The position numbers and the translations under genes are program-made. Shown here piece after piece: positions 1 through 11,481 of a stretch of DNA of 64,000 bases; position 1 is the stretch's first letter; each line of letters opens with the position of its first letter. Where the stretch lies: the NCBI GenBank assembly GCA_026932235.1, contig JAIXKR010000120.1, positions 45,377 to 109,376 on the forward strand, given 5' to 3'. Source of the stretch: Burkholderiales bacterium. GTDB lineage: Bacteria > Pseudomonadota > Gammaproteobacteria > Burkholderiales > Burkholderiaceae_C. The notes beneath the pieces were generated by a model that ran no database searches, was not told where the DNA came from, and was given only the letters and a program-made list of their open reading frames with translations.

Positions 1-281
1 GCGCATAGGAATTTCAAACGCCCCCGCAAGGCCCGGCGACCAGGCCGCGACCTACCAGGACGGGATATCTGCGGCAGCAAGATCGTGGCAGCGGTGCCCA
101 TTGGGCCCGCCTCACCACTCCCCTGGGGGCTCGTCTGGCCTTGATTTGCGGCCTCGATCTCAGGGTTGACCCTCGTTCGGTCACGCCGCGCCCACTCGGC
201 GCGCAGCGTCGCCCGGCAGCACTTCGGCGCTGCAGTCTGCGGGGTGTGGTGTTGATGACAGCTGGCGCGGCTCAGGTGGCT
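1..281. other. Non-coding stretch beside a transposase remnant
   Basis: I see no convincing gene here. On the minus strand this DNA lies directly downstream of the transposase remnant at 282-860, so it may be the terminal part of the same insertion element. The element's end would lie at or beyond the window edge. No inverted repeat or target duplication can be shown, and IS91-type elements lack them in any case. Confidence 0.35.
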
Positions 282-860
282 TCAGTCTTGCCCGATCTCA
301 CGCGCCCGCCCTCGGGGAGGGGCCTGCGGGTCCAGGCCCAGGTGCGTCAGGATCTTCTCGATCACCGGCCGCTCGAGGATGGCCGCGATGATCTTCAGCT
401 GCCCGGCGCCGCAGTTCGGGCAGTGCTGCATGTCGATGTCGAGAACCCGCTCGAGCAGCCGCGCCCAGCCGATGCGCTGCGGCCGAGCCTGGATGGTCTC
501 GACTTCGCACTCGGCGGCGCCCGCTGCTTCGGTGGCCGCTTGCGCCTGTGCGGGCGGTTCCTGCGGCACCACCAGCGCGCGAAGCTTGGCGTTGGGTGCC
601 AGCACGCTGTGGAAGCGGATGAGGTGCAACCGCGGCCGCAGCACGGGTTCCCGATGGGCGCCCTTCGGTCGCTGTCACGGCCAGCCGCTGCATGAACTCC
701 AGTGGGCTCATCACCAGGTGCGTGGTCCCGTCGCGCCACGGTGTCTTGAGCTTGAGCTCCACCTGCCCGGCGGCGTTGAGCTGCACCCGTTCGTCCGACA
801 GCGCGGGGCGGGTGATGTAGCGGCACAACTGCTCAGCGCCACGGGCAACGCGGGGCGCCG
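282..860 (-). pseudogene. IS91-family transposase remnant, frameshifted and 5'-truncated
   Basis: Two minus-strand frames together give the C-terminal half of an IS91-type (Y2/HUH, rolling-circle) transposase. The upstream frame reads QLCRYITRPALSDERVQ and then LKLKTPWRDGTTHLVMSP, ending near 650. The downstream frame continues with RPRLHLIRFHSVLAPNAKLR and ends with a CPNCGAGQLK zinc-ribbon-like segment, stopping at 282. The family normally reads both blocks in one frame, so a frameshift lies around 640-680. The N-terminal catalytic half is missing, with homology fading above about 860. The product should be inactive. The family call rests on recalled conserved blocks. Confidence 0.75.
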
Positions 861-899
861 CCGCGCGACGAGCGGCGCCACACAGTCAACGCCTGCTGT

Positions 900-1367
900 T
901 CAGGAGCCGACGCCCAGGTAGCGCCGCAGCCCGGCCTCGCCGGCGCGCATCACGCCGTTGTGGTTCCACCGGAACACCGGCGCCAGCAGCGGCGCCAGCC
1001 AGCGCATCCAGCGGCTCGTGACCTCCACCCGCCAGACGTAGGTCACGTCGGTGTGCTCGTCGCGCGCGCGCAGCAGCCACAGCCCCTCGCCTTCGAGCTG
1101 GCCGCACGCGCGGGCGCGCAGGCGCTGTGGCGCGACCGATTCGAGGTTCTCGACCTCGATCACGATCCGGTACGGCAGCCGGGTCGCCCACTCGATCCGC
1201 CGCCGGCTGCCGACGCCGCCCGGCCCACCCGCGGCGAGAGTGCTGACGCGACGCACGTACGGCCACCAGCGGGGCCACGCATCCGGGTCGGCGATCGCAT
1301 CCCACACGCGCTGCACCGGCGAGCGGATCTGCCAGTGGCTGACGAGTTCGAAGCAGGTCGACTTCAT
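900..1367 (-). CDS. SRPBCC (START-like) fold protein
   Basis: This 155-residue protein begins with ELVSHWQIRSPVQRVWDAIA, the first strand and helix of the SRPBCC/polyketide-cyclase fold. It continues with WPRWWPYVRRV and a C-terminal amphipathic helix (VMRAGEAGLRRYLG). Such proteins form a hydrophobic cavity that binds lipids or aromatic ligands. Specific functions vary widely and cannot be read from sequence. It has no signal peptide and is probably cytoplasmic. It lies 21 bp downstream of a second SRPBCC-like gene on the same strand, so the two are probably co-transcribed and may be old paralogues. Confidence 0.75.
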   Translation of the reverse strand: MKSTCFELVSHWQIRSPVQRVWDAIADPDAWPRWWPYVRRVSTLAAGGPGGVGSRRRIEWATRLPYRIVIEVENLESVAPQRLRARACGQLEGEGLWLLRARDEHTDVTYVWRVEVTSRWMRWLAPLLAPVFRWNHNGVMRAGEAGLRRYLGVGS

Positions 1368-1388
1368 GGCCCGTGCCCCGTCCGGTCG

Positions 1389-1874
1389 TCAGCGCGCCGC
1401 CGGCGCCGGCGCCGGGTAGCCGAGAACCTCGATGTCGTGCTTGTCCTGCCGTGCCGCGGCCCGCACTTCGCGCCGGATCTGCGCCTGCAGCAGCGGGCGC
1501 ACGAGCGGCCCGAGCAGCGGCGGCAGCGGCAGCCGCACCACGATCTCGACCTCGGTGCTGCCGGCGCGCTCGCCGGTTCCCGGCGTGAAACGGAACAGCA
1601 GGCTGCCGCCGCGGTTGAAGCCTTCGACCGACCGGTCCTCGATGCTGCCGTCGGCAGCGATGCGACGCTCGAACACGTCGCGCTGGCGGATGCCCAGCAG
1701 CCTGACCTCCTGCAGGAAGCGCACGCCGCGCGGGCCGCGCGCCAGGACCTCGAGCCGCAGCCCGGGGTGGACGCGGCGGCGGATGTGGTGCTCCAGGTCG
1801 CCGAACTGCGCGCGCACGACCTGCGGCGCGGCGGCGATCCACTCGCGGTGGGTGACTTCGGCAAAGTGCGGCAT
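1389..1874 (-). CDS. SRPBCC-like protein, upstream partner
   Basis: I start this 161-residue protein at the ATG at 1874 (MPHFAEVTHREWI) because GGAGG lies 5 bases upstream. A GTG 21 bases further up is the less likely alternative. The EWIAAAPQVVRAQFGDLEHH opening, a central run of strands and a terminal helix match the SRPBCC/polyketide-cyclase pattern, as in the next gene downstream. The ligand is unknown. It is divergent from the TonB-family gene that begins at 2064. Confidence 0.65.
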   Translation of the reverse strand: MPHFAEVTHREWIAAAPQVVRAQFGDLEHHIRRRVHPGLRLEVLARGPRGVRFLQEVRLLGIRQRDVFERRIAADGSIEDRSVEGFNRGGSLLFRFTPGTGERAGSTEVEIVVRLPLPPLLGPLVRPLLQAQIRREVRAAARQDKHDIEVLGYPAPAPAAR

Positions 1875-2063
1875 GGGGTGCCTCCGGTGCGACACGGTTT
1901 GCCTCTGCGATACGGCGCGCGCGGGCGCGCGGATGCACGCCGGTACCCGCTCGGCGCGCGGCGGCAGCGCGAAAGTCCCAGTGGATGCTGAGTTGACGCG
2001 CGATGCGCGCGCAGGCTGCGGCTACGATCCCGGGCCCGCAACCCGGCAAGCCGCCCGTCTCCC

Positions 2064-3719
2064 GTGCCGAGTCCAGACCGCGCCCCGCTGCCTGTGCCCG
2101 CCAGGGGACGATCCCGCGTCCAGCTGCGTGCGGCGTTCTTCGCCTCGCTGCTGCTGCATCTGCTGCTGCTTGGCCTGAGCTTCGGCGGCGACGGTTTCGG
2201 CCTGCCGGGCTTCAGCCTCCCCTGGCAGGAGCGTCGAGCCCAGGCGCCGCCCTTGCGCGTGCGCCTTGCCCTGGAGCAGCCGCAGCCCCTGCGCGCGCCC
2301 GCGGGCGACAGCACGCCCACCGGTCGGGCTGCGACGACGGCGACGACGGCCACGCTCGCGTCACCGCAGCTCGCATCCGCCGAGTCGGGGCCGGTCAAGG
2401 CGGCGCCCGTCACCAGGCGCGCCGCGCCTGCCGACCCCGCGCCGACCGGGCCCCGCGCGCGCAAGCCCTTGCGTCGCCTCCCGCAGCCTTCGGCGCCATC
2501 GACGGCACGCGACTCCCCGCAGCCAGGCGCTGCGGCTATGCTGCCCGCGCCCGCGCCCGCGCCGCAGGCGTTCGCTGCGGCAACACCACCCGCTCCCGAC
2601 GCGCCACCTCCGCCCATGCCGGACGAGGATCTCGAAGCCCTCGTCGCGCCGCTGCCGGCACCGGAGGCGATCGCCGCACCTGCTCTTGCGGCCTCGCAAG
2701 CCGAGAGGCCCGCGTCGGCAGCCCAGGCGCAATCCGCTGCGAGCGCATCGGCATCCGACCCCGAGATCGCTCCGCCCTCGCATGACGCTGCGCGCCTGTT
2801 CGCCCGCACCGAGCCGGACGCAAGCGCCGATGCCGAGCGCGAAGCCGCCCGCGTTCAGGCCGAGGCAGGCGCCGCGGAGCAAGCCGAAAAGGAGCGTCTC
2901 CGGGCAGAGGAGGAAGCGCGCGCGAGGCTCGAAGCGCAGCGCGTGGAGGCCGAACGTCAGGAGGCGGAACGCCAGGCGGCGCAGGCAGCGGCAGAGCAAG
3001 CCCTCGCGCTTCAGCGAGCACAAGCGCAAAGGGAAGCCGCCGAACGCGAAGCGGCAGCAAGAGCGGCTGAAGAGCGCGCTGCACGAGAGCGCGAGGAGGC
3101 CGAGCGTGAAGCTGCGGAGCGTGCGGCAGCCGAACGAGCAGCGGCCGAGCGTGCGGCGGCGCAGGCAAGAGCCGAAGCCGAGCGCCTGGCCGCGGAGAAG
3201 CTGGCGGCGCAGCAGCGGGAAGCGCAGGAGCGCGAAGCGCAGCGTCGGCAGGAGGAGGAGGAGGAGGAGCGGCGCGAGGCCATCAAGCGCGCCATCGGGC
3301 GCCAGCTGGACGCGGAGTCGGCCCGACGCACCCCGGCCGAAGTGGACACGCGCCCCGTGTCCAGCGCCCTGCGCCGCGCGCGTCTGTGGGGCCGCAGCGA
3401 TCCCAACCTCGAACTCGCGCTCTATGCCGAAGCCTGGGCGCGCCGCATCCAGATGAACACGCCACCCGAGACGCTGCGCGAGATCGCCGCGCGCCCGCAC
3501 AAGCCGCCTCTCGTCACGGTGGCGGTGCGCAGCGACGGCTCGGTGGAGTCGGTGACCTTCGTGGTCGGCAGCGGCGTCCCCGAAGTCGACGAGGCCGTGC
3601 GACGGATCGTGCAGGCCCTGACGCCCTTCCCGCCCTTCGCCCCCGCCCTGGCGCGCGAACTCGACGTCGTCGAGATCCGCCGCACCTGGCAGTTCGACAG
3701 CGCCGTGCGGCTGTACTGA
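2064..3719 (+). CDS. TonB-family protein with long charged coiled coil
   Basis: This 551-residue protein has three parts. A single N-terminal membrane helix (AAFFASLLLHLLLLGLSF, about residues 24-41) follows a short basic segment. A Pro/Ala-rich stretch then leads into a Glu/Arg/Ala-rich coiled coil at about 240-420. The last ~90 residues resemble a TonB C-terminal domain: VTVAVRSDGSVESVTFVVGS, then VDEAVRRIV and a terminal strand. The layout (anchor, long periplasmic spacer, C-terminal domain) fits a TonB- or TolA-like bridge from the inner to the outer membrane. No exbB/exbD or tolQ/R genes lie nearby. The start is GTG with no clear ribosome-binding site, so the true start is uncertain. Confidence 0.75.
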   Translation: MPSPDRAPLPVPARGRSRVQLRAAFFASLLLHLLLLGLSFGGDGFGLPGFSLPWQERRAQAPPLRVRLALEQPQPLRAPAGDSTPTGRAATTATTATLASPQLASAESGPVKAAPVTRRAAPADPAPTGPRARKPLRRLPQPSAPSTARDSPQPGAAAMLPAPAPAPQAFAAATPPAPDAPPPPMPDEDLEALVAPLPAPEAIAAPALAASQAERPASAAQAQSAASASASDPEIAPPSHDAARLFARTEPDASADAEREAARVQAEAGAAEQAEKERLRAEEEARARLEAQRVEAERQEAERQAAQAAAEQALALQRAQAQREAAEREAAARAAEERAAREREEAEREAAERAAAERAAAERAAAQARAEAERLAAEKLAAQQREAQEREAQRRQEEEEEERREAIKRAIGRQLDAESARRTPAEVDTRPVSSALRRARLWGRSDPNLELALYAEAWARRIQMNTPPETLREIAARPHKPPLVTVAVRSDGSVESVTFVVGSGVPEVDEAVRRIVQALTPFPPFAPALARELDVVEIRRTWQFDSAVRLY

Positions 3720-3740
3720 AGCCGCTGCTAAACTGCCCGC

Positions 3741-3970
3741 CGTCAGGAGAGTGTCGCGGCGCGCGCCGCGGCCGCCGAAGGCGCAGGGCTGCGGCCCGAA
3801 CGTGCAGGCACAAGGGACTGACCAGCCAGAACCTCACTGGAGAGAGACGAGTCCGGGGGCGGTCGACCCGGGCGGATCCACCGAAGGGGCAAGGGCCGGT
3901 GGCAGCAGGCGCTCGCGCTTGCCGCGCACCGGCACCGAATCTCTCAGGTAAAGCGGACAGCGAGGACTCG
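3741..3970 (+). promoter_or_regulatory. Tandem glycine riboswitch (gcvT element)
   Basis: Two consecutive aptamer-like modules precede gcvT. The second (about 3834-3970) is textbook: TGGAGAG, CCGAAGGGGCAAG, AATCTCTCAGGTAAA and GGACAG in order. The first (about 3741-3830) is more divergent but keeps AGGAGAG, CCGAAGGCGCAG, CAGGCACAAGG and GACTGAC. A short linker of roughly 10 bases joins them. Tandem glycine aptamers upstream of gcv operons usually switch expression on when glycine is high. The output here (terminator or ribosome-site masking) is not obvious from the 60 bases between the second aptamer and the gcvT start. Confidence 0.93.
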
Positions 3971-4032
3971 TGCCGCCGACCGTCGTGAGCGTGGTCGGCG
4001 TCCTGTGTCCCGAACGAGCCCGAGGATCCGCC

Positions 4033-5166
4033 ATGAGCACGTCCGAGAACCTGCTGCAGACGCCCCTGCACGAGCTGCATCTGCGCCTTGGCGCCCGCAT
4101 GGTGCCGTTTGCCGGCTACGCCATGCCGGTGCAGTACGGCGAGGGGCTGGTCGCCGAGCACAATCACTGCCGCAGCGCCGCTGCGCTCTTCGACGTCTCG
4201 CACATGGGCCAGGTGAAGCTGGTCGGCGCGGGCGCGGCAGCGGCGCTCGAGAGCCTGGTGCCGGTGGACGTGATCGGCCTCGAGCCCGGCCGCCAGCGCT
4301 ACGGCTTCTTCACCAACGCCAGCGGCGGCATCCTCGACGACCTGATGATCGCGCGGCCGCCCGCGCAAGCCGGCTTCGGTGACCTGCTGCTGGTCGTCAA
4401 TGCCGGATGCAAGGCCGACGACATCCAGCATCTGCAGACGAACATCGGCACGCGTTGTGCCGTCGTGCCGATGCCCGAGCAGGCGCTGCTTGCGCTGCAG
4501 GGGCCGCAGGCGGTGACGGCGCTGGCGCGGCTGGCCCCCGGCGTGGCCGCCTTGAGCTTCATGGACGCTGCCGTGTTCGAGCTCGCCGGCGCGCGCTGTT
4601 TCGTCACGCGCTCGGGCTACACCGGGGAAGACGGCTTCGAGATCTCGGTGCCCGAAGCGCAGGCCGTCAAGCTGGCCGAAGCCTTGCTGGCCCAGCCCGA
4701 AGTCAAGCCCGCGGGCCTGGGCGCGCGCGACACGCTGCGCCTGGAAGCCGGGCTTTGCCTCTACGGCCATGACATCGACAGCGGCACGAGCCCGATCGAG
4801 GCCGGGCTGCAATGGGCGATCCAGGCCGTCCGCCGCCCCGGCGGCGCACGCGCCGGCGGCTACCTCGGTTCCGCGGCGCTCGAGCGCCAGCTCTCGGCGG
4901 GCGCGCCGAGCAGGCGCGTGGGCCTCGTCGGCGTCGAGCGCGTTCCGGTGCGCGAGGGCGCGGCGATCGTCGACATCAACGGCCACGCGCTCGGCAAGGT
5001 CACCAGCGGCACGATCACGCCGACCTTGGACCAAGCGATCGCCATGGGCTACGTGCCCGTGAATCGCGCGCATCCGCAGGGCGAGGTCTACGTCGAGGTG
5101 CGGCGCCAGCGTCTGCCGATGCGCATCACGCCGATGCCCTTCGTCCCCCATCGCTACCGCCGCTGA
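4033..5166 (+). CDS. gcvT: Glycine cleavage system T protein (aminomethyltransferase)
   Basis: GcvT transfers the methylene group from aminomethyl-lipoyl GcvH to tetrahydrofolate and releases ammonia. The 377-residue protein has the usual family length. The block [12 protein letters not shown], the central [14 protein letters not shown] and the late [18 protein letters not shown] are the diagnostic folate-binding-fold segments. I start at the ATG at 4033 (MSTSENLL) because an in-frame upstream start would fall in the end of the riboswitch. gcvH begins 38 bases downstream behind GAGGAG, so gcvT-H-P form one operon under the glycine riboswitch. Confidence 0.97.
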   Translation: MSTSENLLQTPLHELHLRLGARMVPFAGYAMPVQYGEGLVAEHNHCRSAAALFDVSHMGQVKLVGAGAAAALESLVPVDVIGLEPGRQRYGFFTNASGGILDDLMIARPPAQAGFGDLLLVVNAGCKADDIQHLQTNIGTRCAVVPMPEQALLALQGPQAVTALARLAPGVAALSFMDAAVFELAGARCFVTRSGYTGEDGFEISVPEAQAVKLAEALLAQPEVKPAGLGARDTLRLEAGLCLYGHDIDSGTSPIEAGLQWAIQAVRRPGGARAGGYLGSAALERQLSAGAPSRRVGLVGVERVPVREGAAIVDINGHALGKVTSGTITPTLDQAIAMGYVPVNRAHPQGEVYVEVRRQRLPMRITPMPFVPHRYRR

Positions 5167-5204
5167 GGCGCCACCGCACCACCATCACCGAGGAGAACCA
5201 ACCC

Positions 5205-5579
5205 ATGACGACCAAGTTCACGCCCGACCACGAGTGGATCAACATCGAAGATCACGATGCCGCCGTCGTCGGCATCACGCCGCACGCGCAGGATGCGCTC
5301 GGCGACGTCGTCTTCGTCGAACTGCCCGAGGTCGGGCGCAGCTACGCCAAGGGCGAGGTGGCCGGCGTCGTCGAGTCGGTGAAGGCCGCCGCCGACCTCT
5401 ACATGCCGGTGGACGGCGAGATCGTCGAAGTCAATGGCGCGCTCAAGGACGACCCTGCCCTCGTCAACAAGGACCCGCAGGGCCAGGGCTGGTTCTTCAA
5501 GATGAAGCCGACGAACGCCGCGCAGCTGGACGCGCTGCTCGACGCCGGCGCCTACGACGCGCTGCTGAAGACGCTTTGA
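5205..5579 (+). CDS. gcvH: Glycine cleavage system H protein
   Basis: GcvH is the lipoylated carrier that shuttles the aminomethyl group between the P, T and L proteins. The 124-residue length is standard. The lipoyl-lysine motif reads [14 protein letters not shown], with the lysine near residue 64. The N-terminal FTPDHEWIN is also diagnostic. A clear GAGGAG lies about 10 bases before the ATG. The matching L protein could be supplied by the lipoyl-E3 at 18081-19844 or by another gene outside the window. Confidence 0.97.
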   Translation: MTTKFTPDHEWINIEDHDAAVVGITPHAQDALGDVVFVELPEVGRSYAKGEVAGVVESVKAAADLYMPVDGEIVEVNGALKDDPALVNKDPQGQGWFFKMKPTNAAQLDALLDAGAYDALLKTL

Positions 5580-5705
5580 GCGCCTGTCCGCGGCCGCGCG
5601 CGCCTCGATGGCCGCCGCGGCCCGGCCCGGCCCCGAGCCGCCCGTATGGCGGGTGGCACACGCCTGCCCTGCCCCGATCCCGACACCCTTCTTCCGTTCC
5701 GCACC

Positions 5706-8603
<2,898 letters not shown>

Positions 8604-8637
8604 CGCTGCGACTGCCGAGCCACAGGAGCACACCGCC

Positions 8638-10029
8638 GTGGCCGTCTCGGTCTTCGATCTCTTCAAGATCGGCATCGGGCCGAGCAGCAGCCACACCGTG
8701 GGCCCCATGCGCGCGGCGCGCATCTTTGCCGTGCGCCTGGGCAGCGAAGGCGTGCTCGCCCGCACGGCGCGCGTGCGCGTGCAGCTCTACGGCTCGCTGG
8801 CCGCCACCGGCAAGGGCCACGGCAGCGACAAGGCGGTGCTGCTGGGCCTGGCCGGGCACGAACCCGAGACCGTCGACGTCGACGCCATCCCGGCTCTCCT
8901 GCAGGCGATGCGCAGCGAGCAGCGCATCACGCTGCCGGGCGCGCATGCGATCGCCTTCCACGAGCGCGAGGACCTGAAGTTCCAGCGCCGCGAGACGCTG
9001 CCCCTGCATGCCAACGGCATGCGCTTCACCGCCTTCGACGCGCAAGGGGCCGAGCTCGCGCAGCACGTCTACTACTCGGTCGGCGGCGGCTTCGTCGTCA
9101 GCGAGGAGGTGGCATCCGACGGCGCGCGGCGCAAGGCCATCGTTCCCGATGCGACGGTGCTGCCCTACCCCTTCGCCAGCGGCGCGGAGCTGCTGCAGCG
9201 CTGCGCGCAGAACGGCTTGTCGATCGCCGCGCTCATGCGCCGCAACGAGCGCCACTGGCGCAGCGAGGCCGAGATCGACGCCGGCCTGGCGCGCATCTGG
9301 CAGGTGATGCAGGAGTGCGTCGAGCGCGGCCTGCACGCCGGCGGCGTGCTGCCCGGCGGCTACAAGGTGCGGCGCCGTGCGCGCGCGCTGCGCGAGGCGC
9401 TCACCGCGCGCCCCGAGGAGGCGCTGCGCGACCCGCTGCAGGTGCTGGACTGGGTCAACCTCTACGCCCTCGCGGTGAACGAGGAGAACGCCGCCGGCGG
9501 CCGCGTCGTCACCGCGCCCACCAACGGCGCCGCCGGCATCGTGCCCGCCGTGCTGCACTACTACACGCGCTTCGTGCCGCAGGCCAGCAGCGCCGGGGTG
9601 CAGGACTTCCTGCTCACCGCCGCGGCGATCGGCATCCTCTACAAGGAGAACGCCAGCATCAGCGGCGCCGAGGTCGGCTGCCAGGGCGAGGTCGGCGTGG
9701 CCTGCAGCATGGCCGCAGCCGCCCTGTGCGCGGTCATGGGCGGCAGCGTGGCACAGGTGGAGAACGCCGCCGAGATCGGCATGGAGCACCACCTGGGCCT
9801 GACCTGCGATCCGGTCGGCGGCCTCGTGCAAATCCCCTGCATCGAGCGCAACGCCATCGCCTCGGTGAAGGCCATCAACGCCGCGCGCATGGCGCTGCGC
9901 GGGGACGGCACGCACCACGTGAGCCTGGACCAGGTCATCAAGACCATGCGCGAGACCGGCGCCGACATGATGAGCAAGTACAAGGAGACCGCGCGCGGCG
10001 GGCTCGCGGTCAACATCGTCGAATGCTGA
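8638..10029 (+). CDS. sdaA: L-serine ammonia-lyase (L-serine dehydratase), one-chain form
   Basis: It deaminates L-serine to pyruvate using an oxygen-sensitive [4Fe-4S] cluster. The 463-residue chain has the beta domain first ([13 protein letters not shown] near residue 15) and the alpha domain second. Cluster cysteines are visible in [12 protein letters not shown] and [14 protein letters not shown]. The start is GTG with AGGAG about 9 bases upstream. It follows gcvP by 34 bases. With SHMT encoded elsewhere, the operon would take two glycines to serine and then to pyruvate. This arrangement suggests the riboswitch also controls serine breakdown. Confidence 0.95.
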   Translation: MAVSVFDLFKIGIGPSSSHTVGPMRAARIFAVRLGSEGVLARTARVRVQLYGSLAATGKGHGSDKAVLLGLAGHEPETVDVDAIPALLQAMRSEQRITLPGAHAIAFHEREDLKFQRRETLPLHANGMRFTAFDAQGAELAQHVYYSVGGGFVVSEEVASDGARRKAIVPDATVLPYPFASGAELLQRCAQNGLSIAALMRRNERHWRSEAEIDAGLARIWQVMQECVERGLHAGGVLPGGYKVRRRARALREALTARPEEALRDPLQVLDWVNLYALAVNEENAAGGRVVTAPTNGAAGIVPAVLHYYTRFVPQASSAGVQDFLLTAAAIGILYKENASISGAEVGCQGEVGVACSMAAAALCAVMGGSVAQVENAAEIGMEHHLGLTCDPVGGLVQIPCIERNAIASVKAINAARMALRGDGTHHVSLDQVIKTMRETGADMMSKYKETARGGLAVNIVEC

Positions 10030-10059
10030 GGCGCGGGGCGTCGGCCGCCGCCGCGGACC

Positions 10060-10554
10060 TCAGCCCGCCCGCGCCGCGCGCTGCTTGACTTCGCGGTTCT
10101 CGACGATGATCAAGGCCTCGGCGAGGGTCTCGACCGTCAGACCTTGCGCACGCAGCAACTCGAGCTGGCGCACGGCAAGCTCGACCGGCGTCCGCGGCAT
10201 GACATCGCGGGCGGGAGTGGCCACGGGTGCCGCCGCAGGCTCCGCAGGGGCCGGCGGACGATGTGCGCTCCCGGCCAGCAGCGCGTCGATCTGCCCCTGT
10301 TCGGCCTCCACCGCAGCACGTCGTGCGTCGCGTGCCGCATCGCTGCCGAAGGCCTTTTGCGCGAACTTGGCAAGTTCATGCCCGTCGCGCGTATTGAGGA
10401 ATTCGGTCTCGGCCGGGGCACTCGGGCCTGCGGTCCTGTCGCGCAGCCAGGCCTTCAGCAGCTGGAAGGCGCTGAGCCGGCCCTTGCGCGGCGTGCCGCG
10501 GTCGTCAGTGGACTGCATGGTCATGTGTTCCGGACAGAGCATGCATTCTGACAT
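10060..10554 (-). CDS. Hypothetical protein
   Basis: I do not recognise this protein of up to 164 residues. The start is uncertain. An ATG at 10524 (MTMQSTDD) with GGA just upstream is at least as likely as the outermost ATG. The N-terminal third holds a basic/aromatic patch (RLSAFQLLKAWLRDR), the middle is Ala/Pro-rich and probably disordered, and the C-terminus has two predicted helices (VELAVRQLELLRAQGL and TVETLAEALIIVENRE). There is no signal peptide or membrane helix. It converges on sdaA and lies upstream of phaB on the same strand, 66 bp away from it, so a PHA-related role is possible but unsupported. Confidence 0.6.
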   Translation of the reverse strand: MSECMLCPEHMTMQSTDDRGTPRKGRLSAFQLLKAWLRDRTAGPSAPAETEFLNTRDGHELAKFAQKAFGSDAARDARRAAVEAEQGQIDALLAGSAHRPPAPAEPAAAPVATPARDVMPRTPVELAVRQLELLRAQGLTVETLAEALIIVENREVKQRAARAG

Positions 10555-10620
10555 CCGCGCGGGAGCCCGGACGCACCGCAGCCTCTGCGCGGCCGGCGCA
10601 CGGGCGCCCAGGCAGGGCGC

Positions 10621-11355
10621 TCAGCCCATGTGCAGGCCGCCGTTGCAACTGAAGTCGGCGCCGGTCGTGAAGCCCGAGTCCTCGCCCGCCAGCCAGGCGA
10701 CGATGGAACCGATCTCCGCCGGCGTCCCCAGGCGCTTGATCGGGATCGTGGCGACGATCTTCTCCAGGATCTCGGGTTTGATCGCGCGCACCATGTCGGT
10801 GCCGATGTAGCCGGGGCTGACGGTGTTGACGGTCACGCCCTTGCTCGCCAGCTCCTGCGCCAACGCCATCGTGAAGCCGTGCATGCCGGCCTTGGCCGCC
10901 GAGTAGTTCGTCTGGCCCGCCTGCCCCTTTTCGCCGTTGACCGAACTGATCTGGATGATGCGGCCCCAGCCACGCTCCAGCATGTCGGGCACCACCTGCT
11001 TGGTGACGTTGAACATGCTGTTCAGGTTGGTGTCGATCACCGCGTCCCAGTCCTCGCGCGTCATCTTCACGAACATGCGATCGCGGGTGATGCCGGCGTT
11101 GTTGACGAGCACCTCGATCGGCCCGTGCTCCGCCTTGGCCTTGGTGAAGGCCTCGACCGTCGAGTCCCAGTCGGCGACGTTGCCGACCGAAGCGTGGAAG
11201 GTGAATCCCAGCGCCTTCTGTTCATCGAGCCACTTCTGGTAGTCGCGGCTGGGCCCGCAGCCGGCGATGACCTTGAACCCCTCCTTGGCCAGGCGTTGGC
11301 AGATCGCCGTGCCGATGCCGCCCATGCCGCCGGTGACGTAAGCCAGTCTTGCCAT
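10621..11355 (-). CDS. phaB: Acetoacetyl-CoA reductase
   Basis: PhaB reduces acetoacetyl-CoA to (R)-3-hydroxybutyryl-CoA with NADPH, the monomer step of PHB synthesis. The 244-residue protein is a short-chain dehydrogenase with the TGGMGGIG nucleotide loop near the N-terminus, VLVNNAGITRDRMF, the catalytic serine in ISSVNGEKGQAGQTNY and the YSAAK tyrosine/lysine pair. AAGGAG precedes the ATG. It lies downstream of phaC on the same strand with a 126 bp gap. A phaA thiolase is not in this window, so the set is phaC-phaB rather than phaCAB. Confidence 0.96.
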   Translation of the reverse strand: MARLAYVTGGMGGIGTAICQRLAKEGFKVIAGCGPSRDYQKWLDEQKALGFTFHASVGNVADWDSTVEAFTKAKAEHGPIEVLVNNAGITRDRMFVKMTREDWDAVIDTNLNSMFNVTKQVVPDMLERGWGRIIQISSVNGEKGQAGQTNYSAAKAGMHGFTMALAQELASKGVTVNTVSPGYIGTDMVRAIKPEILEKIVATIPIKRLGTPAEIGSIVAWLAGEDSGFTTGADFSCNGGLHMG

Positions 11356-11370
11356 TGCTCGCTCCTTTTC

Positions 11371-11397
11371 GTGGACTTGGTGGACTTGGTGGACTTG
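11371..11397. repeat. Three 9-bp tandem repeats between phaB and phaC
   Basis: GTGGACTTG occurs three times head to tail just upstream of the phaB ribosome site. It is a simple short repeat and could vary in copy number. No function is evident. Confidence 0.85.
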
Positions 11398-11481
11398 GGC
11401 TCACGCCCAGGATGGTTGCTAGCGTGGGACCGTCGCCGCCGGCCGTCAAGCAGGGTTCCCCCGTGGCCGCGCGGCGCCGCT

